Below, in pieces: positions 1-5,413 of a DNA stretch of 8,556 nt; position 1 is the first letter of the stretch; each line of letters opens with the position of its first letter. Location: the NCBI GenBank assembly GCA_012517485.1, contig JAAYUT010000319.1, positions 1 through 8,556 on the forward strand. The letters run 5' to 3'. The stretch is from Candidatus Atribacter fermentans (GTDB taxonomy: Bacteria; Atribacterota; Atribacteria; Atribacterales; Atribacteraceae). The translations under genes were made by a program, and so were the position numbers. A model generated the notes under the pieces. The model had not been told where the DNA came from, made no database searches, and saw only the letters and a program-made list of their open reading frames with translations.

Positions 1-459
1 AACTCGAATATCGAAGAGAAAAATAAAGACAATAATTAAAAGCAGGAGGCTGACTTGATAGAGGATACCGCAGACGACGACAAGGCTCCCTGCTTCCCCC
101 CAAGTAAGTCCAGAACGACTGAGAACATACATTTGGGCAGGCGTGCCTCCGGTAGCCGATGGAGTAATAGTTGACATAAAATATCCGGAAAGAATCGTTT
201 TTAAAGCCTGTTTAAAAGGAATTTTTTTATTCCATGCCCTCGAACTGAGATATACTCTCACGGCATCAACAATCCAGGCAAAGAATAGAAATATAATCCC
301 ATATATTAACCATTCTATCCGAAAGACTGATAGGTCTATTGAAATTCCTCGAAAAGAAATAATTGAGAAAATAAAAATTGTCGTTCCCAAGCTGATTAAA
401 ATCGATATTATTATCTGCTTTCGTAGCTTACCAGGATCATATCGTTCATGCTCGTACAT
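1..459 (-). CDS. UPF0104/YbhN-type (lysylphosphatidylglycerol synthase TM-region-like) membrane protein, partial (C-terminus beyond the window)
   Basis: This frame is open for 153 codons from ATG at 459 to the left edge, with no stop. The N-terminus is short and charged. Hydrophobic segments lie at about residues 17-35 and 50-66, with another at about 126-150. Residues 99-111 read TPSATGGTPAQMY, which matches the conserved TP-x-x-x-GG-x-P-x-Q signature of the UPF0104/YbhN/AglD flippase-like family. Full members usually have about 300-350 residues and 7-8 membrane passes, so roughly the first 45% is visible. Family members include the membrane domain of MprF and proteins tied to lipid or polyprenyl-linked substrate movement. 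The substrate here cannot be told. In-frame ATGs also occur at 495 and 489, with a TAA just upstream of 495. I prefer 459 because AGAGG lies 7 nt before it. The gene follows cbiB on the same strand, but after a gap, so it may be a separate unit. The family call is good and the function is unknown. Confidence 0.85.
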   Translation of the reverse strand, partial: MYEHERYDPGKLRKQIIISILISLGTTIFIFSIISFRGISIDLSVFRIEWLIYGIIFLFFAWIVDAVRVYLSSRAWNKKIPFKQALKTILSGYFMSTITPSATGGTPAQMYVLSRSGLTWGEAGSLVVVCGILYQVSLLLLIIVFIFLFDIRV

Positions 460-604
460 CAAGCTACCTCTTCTCTTTTCGTTTTCCATATTCATTTAAA
501 CTCTCATTTTATCTTGGATTAAAATAGATTAATTTTATAACGAAATCTTAATAAATCATTATTCATAAGGGCGAATCCCTCTTTTTCCAAAAAAGGAAGG
601 ATGT
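460..604. other. Intergenic gap between cbiB and the UPF0104-like gene
   Basis: This is the only gap longer than 30 bp in the window. It is very AT-rich. An imperfect hairpin lies at 577-600: on the minus strand CCTTCC-TTTT, loop, AAAA-AGAGGG, with one C-A mismatch and one G-U pair. It sits 5 bp past the cbiB stop codon but is not followed by a T-tract, so it is at best a weak 3'-end structure. TATAAA and TAAAAT hexamers occur at 500-540 on the minus strand, but I find no convincing -35 element at the right distance. Nothing in it resembles a cobalamin riboswitch. Confidence 0.4.
467..471 (-). promoter_or_regulatory. Ribosome binding site for the UPF0104-like gene
   Basis: On the minus strand, AGAGG sits within a purine run (GAGAAGAGGT) and ends 7 nt before the ATG at 459. 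The in-frame ATGs at 495 and 489 have only weak upstream purines. This site therefore decides the start choice. Confidence 0.6.
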
Positions 605-1564
605 TTAAAATAACGGAATTATTATTGAAAACAAACTGCAAACTAAAACACCAATATAAGCTGAATACCGAATTATTATAAGGGCTTCATCAATACGAGC
701 CGGAATAAGCTCTAAGAATGGTTCTCCTAAAAATGGGTACTCTTCACGTTTGCCCCCATAATAATTAGTCCCTCCCAATTGAATACCTAAAGCTCCTGCC
801 AAAGCACTCTCGGGCCAACCGGCGTTTAGACTTGGGTGCTTTTTGGCATCACGGAAGGAATATTGGAATACTCCTTTCCAAAATTTACCCAAGATCATAG
901 CTGAAATACCAATCATTACAATACTCAGCCGAGAGGGAATAAAATTCATCAAATCGTCAAATCGGGCAGAGGCAAAACCAAAAAAGTAATAACGAGAATT
1001 TTTATAACCCAACATTGAATCCAAGGTATTGGAAATTTTATAAATTAAACCCCCCAAAGCACCAAAAAGAGCAATATAAAATAATGGGGCAAGAATCCCA
1101 TCATTATAACTCTCAGCAAGCGACTCTATTGCGGCTCGGACGATCTCCTTTTCGGAAAAATGATCGGTGTCTCTTCCAACCAAATGCTTTAAATCCTGAC
1201 GAGCAGATACTAAATCATCCCGCTCTAACGCCAGTTTTACATCATGAACTCTTTTCATTAAAGTACGATAAGCGGTAAAACTAAAAATTAAATATATCTC
1301 TAAGCCCCAAAATCCTAACAAAAAGAAGCGATTCAACCAAAGACTAAGATAATAATATAATATTCCCGTGCCTCCGGCCATGAAAATAACCAATACAAAA
1401 CCCATAATAAATTCACGTTTAAAGTTTCTTTTCCTCGGGAAAAACCAATTTTCTAAAATGCTAATTATTTTACCAATAAGAACAATTGGATGCCATTTTC
1501 CTTGAGGGTCTCCAAACAATCCGTCAAGCGCAAAACCACATATTAATCGAATTGCGTTCAGCAT
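605..1564 (-). CDS. cbiB: Adenosylcobinamide-phosphate synthase CbiB
   Basis: CbiB is an integral membrane enzyme. It joins adenosylcobyric acid to the aminopropanol (phosphate) linker, giving adenosylcobinamide phosphate. The 319-residue protein matches the usual family length. Conserved blocks run in order: DGLFGDP (14-20) with HPIVLIG (25-31), LVGRDT (128-133), ESLAESYNDGILAPLFY (147-163), YKISNTLDSMLGYKN (175-189), the segment with ARFDDLMNFIPSR (200-212), and DAKKHPSLNAGWPE (239-252) leading to QLGGTNYYGG (262-271). Hydrophobic segments are at about 53-75, 80-98, 156-175, 213-227 and 296-318. The ATG overlaps the cobC stop by one base (TAATG). A GAGG lies 7 nt upstream, inside the end of cobC. 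It is the last B12 gene of the operon. In Pseudomonas-type nomenclature this enzyme is called CobD, which should not be confused with the decarboxylase at 4343-5413. Confidence 0.96.
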   Translation of the reverse strand: MLNAIRLICGFALDGLFGDPQGKWHPIVLIGKIISILENWFFPRKRNFKREFIMGFVLVIFMAGGTGILYYYLSLWLNRFFLLGFWGLEIYLIFSFTAYRTLMKRVHDVKLALERDDLVSARQDLKHLVGRDTDHFSEKEIVRAAIESLAESYNDGILAPLFYIALFGALGGLIYKISNTLDSMLGYKNSRYYFFGFASARFDDLMNFIPSRLSIVMIGISAMILGKFWKGVFQYSFRDAKKHPSLNAGWPESALAGALGIQLGGTNYYGGKREEYPFLGEPFLELIPARIDEALIIIRYSAYIGVLVCSLFSIIIPLF

Positions 1565-2160
1565 TATAGGTCCTCATGGTTAATAATCCCTGTCACTTGC
1601 AAAAATCCAGAGTCCTCACGAAATTTTACTATTACCCCCGGATCCAGCAATAAATGTAAACTATTTTCAAAGGCCATTCCAGTTAAAAGAATTAACAGAC
1701 ATCGAATGACACCAGCATGGGTGACAACCAAAAAGGTTCCATTGCTTTTGCCCTGAAGTATCTGCCAAAACCTTTTTACTCTTCGCAAAACATCTGCATA
1801 GCTTTCCCCTTGCGGTGGAGTAAATTCCAAAGGATTTTCTCTCCATTTTGTGACTTGATCAGGAAAATCATACTCGAGGGCTTCCCAATTCTTCCCTTCC
1901 CACTCACCAAAAGACCTTTCTTTTATGTCATCGGTGTAATGAATCGAATAAGTAGAATTAACTACAATCTGTGCCGTCTGTCGAGTCCGAATCAGGGGAC
2001 TTGACCAAATTTCCAAATATTCATAATTTTTTAAAATTTCTTTTGCTGCCTCTATCCTCTTCTCACCTTTTTTTGAGAGTGGAATATCACTCCAACCAGC
2101 AAAGTAATGGTTTTCAGTCGCATCGGTATCTCCGTGCCTTAATAGAATAATTTCTTTCAT
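1564..2160 (-). CDS. cobC: Alpha-ribazole phosphatase (CobC-type histidine phosphatase)
   Basis: This is a histidine phosphatase (phosphoglycerate mutase fold) of 198 residues, the usual size for CobC. The catalytic motif LLRHGDTD (6-13) supplies the phospho-accepting His9 with Arg8. Other active-site parts are SSPLIRTRQTA (53-63, with Arg58), ERSFGEWEG (81-89, with Glu81), PPQGES (115-120) and VVTHAGVIR (145-153, with His148). CobC removes the 5'-phosphate from alpha-ribazole phosphate or from cobalamin phosphate at the end of nucleotide-loop assembly. Motifs alone cannot separate CobC from other small histidine phosphatases. The specific call rests on its place between the B12 kinase gene and cbiB. 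It overlaps the upstream gene by 4 nt (ATGA) and the downstream one by 1 nt (TAATG). An AGGG lies about 9 nt before its ATG. A role as a general phosphatase is possible but less likely. Confidence 0.87.
   Translation of the reverse strand: MKEIILLRHGDTDATENHYFAGWSDIPLSKKGEKRIEAAKEILKNYEYLEIWSSPLIRTRQTAQIVVNSTYSIHYTDDIKERSFGEWEGKNWEALEYDFPDQVTKWRENPLEFTPPQGESYADVLRRVKRFWQILQGKSNGTFLVVTHAGVIRCLLILLTGMAFENSLHLLLDPGVIVKFREDSGFLQVTGIINHEDL
1572..1575 (-). promoter_or_regulatory. Ribosome binding site for cbiB
   Basis: On the minus strand, GAGG (within TGAGGA) lies 7 nt before the cbiB ATG at 1564. It is embedded in the last codons of cobC. Together with the TAATG overlap it suggests coupled translation of cobC and cbiB. 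Confidence 0.6.
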
Positions 2161-3044
2161 AGATTCATCACCCTTATTCCTCCGGAAACGACTTTATTAT
2201 AAAAAACCTCGATTCTTTCACCTTTTAAGGCTTCCTTGGCTCTTTGAATCATTTCCTTTGGAGGATAGACTCGAGTATCAAAAAGGATTCCAAACGCTTT
2301 ACCAGTATGTGCTCGGTTTACACCCAGCCCGCCGATAGAAGAACAAATTTCAATTAATTTTTCAAAAATCGGTTCGGGCAAAAAAGATTGTGCAATCCAA
2401 CTACTTAGAGTTGCCGCTCTCCCTAAAAGGGACAAATCGTTTTCTTCTAATCCACGTTGGGCAAAATTAAATGCTTCGGAGAGATCTTTTCGGTGCTTTT
2501 CCCATTGTATTCTCATCATGTGACGATCTACCGACAGGGTATCAAGAAAACCGGGTAACTCCACACCTATTACTCCTAAGTACCTTGGAACTGGAAAACG
2601 TACTAAGATTGTTCCTTCCAGATGGTCGAAAATACACATTTTTGAAAAAACGATTCCATCCGATGGTTCGATTTTTAAAGCAATCCGGGCGATATCTTCT
2701 TCACACAAATCCCGTTCCACTAAAAGCGCTAAAGCTGCCAAAAGAGCCGCAATATCTGCGGTACTCGAAGCATATCCTTTCCCTTCTGGAAGGGAATGAC
2801 GCCTTCGAAACACAATTTTATTTGAGATTTCTTCTAACCCCCATTCTTTGAGAATTAACTCCATGGCACGCTTGCACTTCCAGAGCTTTTGCATATCTTC
2901 CCAACTATTTGGATCTACTATGTCAACTAAATCGGCTTCCATTTCTGAGAAGCGATCTATAGTTAAAGATATGAGCACTTCCCTACCTTCCCATATTCCT
3001 TGAATTAATTCTCCTATACTACCTGGACACCATGCGTGTTTCAT
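2157..3044 (-). CDS. pduX: GHMP-family L-threonine kinase (PduX-like)
   Basis: PduX phosphorylates L-threonine with ATP, giving L-threonine O-3-phosphate for the CobD decarboxylase. The 295-residue protein opens with CPGSIGELIQG (6-16), the N-terminal signature of PduX, in which the first Gly-rich turn of GHMP kinases is CPGS-x-GE. The ATP-binding GHMP motif is PEGKGYASSTADIAA (86-100). KIEPSDGIVF (124-133) is a further conserved block of the family. The C-terminal glycine-rich stretch IGGLGVNRAHTGKAFG (237-252) corresponds to the GHMP C-terminal domain. The neighbours agree: CobD, its expected product-consuming partner, is in the same operon. The ATG at 3044 is 8 nt after the cobS stop, with GGAGG overlapping that stop and AGGGAG closer in. 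The family assignment is firm. The threonine substrate is inferred from family and context; other GHMP kinases are the main alternative. Confidence 0.87.
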   Translation of the reverse strand: MKHAWCPGSIGELIQGIWEGREVLISLTIDRFSEMEADLVDIVDPNSWEDMQKLWKCKRAMELILKEWGLEEISNKIVFRRRHSLPEGKGYASSTADIAALLAALALLVERDLCEEDIARIALKIEPSDGIVFSKMCIFDHLEGTILVRFPVPRYLGVIGVELPGFLDTLSVDRHMMRIQWEKHRKDLSEAFNFAQRGLEENDLSLLGRAATLSSWIAQSFLPEPIFEKLIEICSSIGGLGVNRAHTGKAFGILFDTRVYPPKEMIQRAKEALKGERIEVFYNKVVSGGIRVMNL

Positions 3045-3052
3045 TCTCCCTC

Positions 3053-3811
3053 TTACCTCCCTAAAAATAAAAAAAGAGTTTCAACCAATTCAATAACTGC
3101 TCCCACGGCATCCCCGTTCAACCCTTGAAAATTTTTCTCCATCATTTTACAGAACAACCAGCCAACGAAAAAGATCAGTGTTGCCTTGAGGGGGTAAAAA
3201 TCCCGCTTCCAAAACAAGGGAGATAGTATTAAAATTCCTAGCCAAATCCCAACTACCTGCCATGGAATCTGACCAATAAATTCTTCTCCAAGGCTCTTTT
3301 TCTCTTGCTGAAAGGGGCGGAAGAGGCCTCCAGCGATTAAAGCAGCGGTTCTTCCAGCCATTGGAGATAGTATTAAAAAAACCGGCAATTTGTTTTCACT
3401 TAATGCGACAGCCTTAAAACTTAATAAAAGAAATATTCCAACAACACCAAAAGTTCCAAGCCGACTATCTTTAAGAATGTCCCGTCTTCTTTGCACATTA
3501 TGAGTTGAAAATAATGCATCACAAATATCAGCCCACCCATCAAGATGCAGCCCACGGGTTAAAACGATGGAAGAGGTGATTAATATAAAAGCGCTTAACC
3601 AATTCCCGGTATTGAAAAACCGAAGGAGGAAATACAATCCATAATTGATTACTCCAATCAATCCACCAATAGCTGGAAAAAAAATTGCTGCTTTAGATAG
3701 GTCACGATTTTGATAATTGAACTTTGGAACTGGAAGGCAGGTTAAAAAACTCTGAGCAATGAACCAGTAACGGCAAATCCTGGTTTTTGTCTTGAGTGGA
3801 TGAGATTCCAC
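3053..3811 (-). CDS. cobS: Adenosylcobinamide-GDP ribazoletransferase (cobalamin-5'-phosphate synthase) CobS
   Basis: CobS is a polytopic membrane enzyme. It condenses AdoCbi-GDP with alpha-ribazole (phosphate), releasing GMP and closing the nucleotide loop. The 252-residue length is typical. The N-terminal FLTCLPVP (22-29) matches the family F-x-T-x-x-P-x-P start. TRGLHLDGWADICDAL (85-100) supplies the Asp-rich metal site (D91, D95, D98). RRRDILKDSRLGTFGV (108-123) supplies D111 and D115. LNGDAVGAVIELVE (231-244) is the conserved C-terminal block. Hydrophobic segments lie at about 41-64, 71-84, 119-137, 143-163, 184-201 and 208-222. Translation starts at GTG, whose first base overlaps the cobU TAG stop (TAGTG). 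GGGAG lies 7 nt upstream. The gene sits directly between cobU, whose product it uses, and the kinase gene. Confidence 0.97.
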   Translation of the reverse strand: MESHPLKTKTRICRYWFIAQSFLTCLPVPKFNYQNRDLSKAAIFFPAIGGLIGVINYGLYFLLRFFNTGNWLSAFILITSSIVLTRGLHLDGWADICDALFSTHNVQRRRDILKDSRLGTFGVVGIFLLLSFKAVALSENKLPVFLILSPMAGRTAALIAGGLFRPFQQEKKSLGEEFIGQIPWQVVGIWLGILILSPLFWKRDFYPLKATLIFFVGWLFCKMMEKNFQGLNGDAVGAVIELVETLFLFLGR

Positions 3812-4365
3812 TATTTTTCTCCCTTTATCTTCACTGGGATTCCAGCTATTACTATATAAACATTGGTTGCTCTAACAGCCAACCATTGGTTAATGCGACC
3901 TTGGAGGTCACGAAAGGTTCTTGCCAAAGGGTATTCAGGGACAATTCCCATTCCAGTCTCGTTACTTACAATTAAAAAATAAAAATTTTCTTGTTTCTGT
4001 TTTTCAAAAAGAAAGATGAGTTCTTTGAGAATCTGTTGATAAGCAATTTCTTCTTTGCCGTCTCTTAAAAGGTAATTACTAACAAGAAATGTTATACAAT
4101 CCAGTAAAACTGCTTTTCCAGTCCAGTTTTCATTCATTTGACTGAAATTACCATAAGGTGTTTCTTTTGTTATCCACGATCGAGGGCGAGATTCCCGATG
4201 TTTTTGAACTCTTACTTCCATCTCCATATCGGTCACCACACCGGTTGCCAAATAAACAACCGGTAACCCGCTCTCCAGAGCCATTTTTTGAGCAAGAGAG
4301 CTTTTCCCGCTTCGAGCTCCTCCTAATATTAAAACAGTTTGATTATAAGGATTGGGCATAATCAT
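3811..4365 (-). CDS. cobU: Adenosylcobinamide kinase / adenosylcobinamide-phosphate guanylyltransferase CobU
   Basis: CobU is a bifunctional cytosolic enzyme. It phosphorylates adenosylcobinamide and transfers GMP from GTP to give AdoCbi-GDP, the substrate of CobS. The 184-residue protein starts with the P-loop GGARSGKS (15-22). The KHRESRPRSW block (55-64) carries His56, which aligns by eye with the guanylylated His46 of Salmonella CobU. LLDCITFLVSN (87-97) is the Walker-B-like DC-x-T-x-x-x-x-N motif. VSNETGMGIVPEYPLAR and FRDLQGRINQ near residues 133-160 complete the family pattern. The ATG at 4365 overlaps the cobD end by 23 nt; an alternative ATG at 4359 gives a 17-nt overlap and starts MPNPYNQ. 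Neither has a strong ribosome binding site, so translation is probably coupled to cobD. Confidence 0.97.
   Translation of the reverse strand: MIMPNPYNQTVLILGGARSGKSSLAQKMALESGLPVVYLATGVVTDMEMEVRVQKHRESRPRSWITKETPYGNFSQMNENWTGKAVLLDCITFLVSNYLLRDGKEEIAYQQILKELIFLFEKQKQENFYFLIVSNETGMGIVPEYPLARTFRDLQGRINQWLAVRATNVYIVIAGIPVKIKGEK
3819..3823 (-). promoter_or_regulatory. Ribosome binding site for cobS (GTG start)
   Basis: On the minus strand, GGGAG within AAAGGGAGA lies 7 nt before the GTG at 3811. It supports this non-ATG start, which is also fixed by the conserved N-terminal FLT-x-LPVP block. Confidence 0.6.
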
Positions 4366-5413
4366 TCATCGCCATAATTAATTTTCTGTTCTCTTCATGA
4401 GATTTTATTGAAAATCGAAAAAAATCGTTAGACATTCCCCAAAAATCAGCTAAAGGTCGAACGATAAGCCCTTGCTTTTGAAGGAAAGAATAGAAACATC
4501 TTGTCTTAGTTTTGATTTGTACCGTATAGTAATTCACCAGCGAGGGTTGAAGCTCAAAATTTTCGGTAAGTTTTTCAAAACTTTCTTCTATAAATCGTTT
4601 TTCCTTTTGAAGTGCTTGCAATGTTATGGAATGAAATTCACGAAGATCGGAACCAGCAAGCAAATCTAAGGTTACTGCGAACAGAGTATTTATACTCCAA
4701 GGTTCAAGCGCCTGTTTCCACTCTTTTACAGAAGCGGGATTCGTTATTATAAAGCCTCCTCTAAGTCCGGCTAAGGAATAATACTTTGTAAGAGAACGGA
4801 TAATGATTAAGGTTTTCTCAAAATCATTCAACAATTGTGGTAAAAAAGATGTTTTTTCCTGAAGAAACTCTTGAAAGACTTCGTCAACGAGCAAAGTAGC
4901 CTTCTCTGCTTGACACCAATGAAATAAATTGAGCTTTTCTTCATTTGAAAAACATTGACCTAAGGGATTGCTGGGGTTCCCAAATACAATCAAATCCGGT
5001 CTTTCCCTTTTTAAGCAACTCATTAGACTTTTAAATCCTTCTTTAAACAAAAGATTGCTATGAACGACAGTTTTTCCTTCAAGACGAAAGGCTCGAGCAT
5101 ATTCAGTAAAACAAGGCTCAATAATTAAGATTTTTTTGGTTTGAAGGCGACGGGCGATAAAATAAATAGCCTGAGTAGCACCATTGAAGGGAAGAATCAT
5201 GTTTTGATTTAAATTATAAAGTAAGGATAGTCTTTTCTGGTAAAATCCCCAATCAAGGGGTGGATAATAGGAAACATATCGAAACCAATCATCCCAACGT
5301 TCCCTTAAAACTGGGGGCGGACCCCATGGATTTAAATTTACACTAAAATCCACAGGGTGCTCACCTTTCAATTCCATTTCTAACAATCGACCACCATGGA
5401 TGGGTTCGTTCAT
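4343..5413 (-). CDS. cobD: L-threonine-O-3-phosphate decarboxylase CobD (PLP-dependent, HisC-like fold)
   Basis: CobD decarboxylates L-threonine phosphate to (R)-1-aminopropan-2-ol phosphate, the linker that CbiB attaches to the corrin ring. The 356-residue protein has the class I/II aminotransferase fold and resembles HisC. It carries the CobD-type N-terminus: HGG (6-8), then DFSVNLNPWGPP (22-33). The PLP site is built from FGNPSNPLG (144-152, Asn149), LLVDEVFQEF (174-183, Asp177) and RSLTKYYSLAGLRGGF (206-221, with Lys210 as the expected Schiff-base lysine). FFRFSIKSHEENR (331-343) holds the carboxylate-binding Arg333. An oddity is PFNGATQAI (75-83), where related enzymes usually have GNG-x-x-E; Gly76 is Phe and Glu81 is Gln. 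The ATG overlaps the gyrA stop by one base (TAATG), and I see no ribosome binding site upstream. The HGG motif and the operon argue against a histidinol-phosphate aminotransferase. Confidence 0.92.
   Translation of the reverse strand: MNEPIHGGRLLEMELKGEHPVDFSVNLNPWGPPPVLRERWDDWFRYVSYYPPLDWGFYQKRLSLLYNLNQNMILPFNGATQAIYFIARRLQTKKILIIEPCFTEYARAFRLEGKTVVHSNLLFKEGFKSLMSCLKRERPDLIVFGNPSNPLGQCFSNEEKLNLFHWCQAEKATLLVDEVFQEFLQEKTSFLPQLLNDFEKTLIIIRSLTKYYSLAGLRGGFIITNPASVKEWKQALEPWSINTLFAVTLDLLAGSDLREFHSITLQALQKEKRFIEESFEKLTENFELQPSLVNYYTVQIKTKTRCFYSFLQKQGLIVRPLADFWGMSNDFFRFSIKSHEENRKLIMAMNDYAQSL

Noticed and set aside
143..499. Plus-strand open frame of 118 codons near the left edge
   Set aside because: It lies opposite the UPF0104-like gene, whose minus-strand translation carries a clear family signature. 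The plus-strand product shows no recognisable motif.
577..600. Intrinsic terminator after cbiB
   Set aside because: The stem is imperfect and is not followed by a T-tract on either strand, so I do not call it a terminator.
496..604. Promoter or cobalamin riboswitch upstream of the UPF0104-like gene
   Set aside because: AT-rich hexamers resembling a -10 box are present but no matching -35 element. The space is too short, and lacks the conserved features, for a cobalamin riboswitch.
1015..1278. Plus-strand frames opposite cbiB, cobC, the kinase gene, cobD and gyrA
   Set aside because: All are antisense to genes with strong family motifs. They have no recognisable domains and no supporting ribosome binding sites.
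4343..5413. Histidinol-phosphate aminotransferase (hisC)
   Set aside because: The N-terminal HGG and DFS-x-NLNP-x-GPP motifs and the surrounding B12 genes point to CobD. No histidine genes are nearby.
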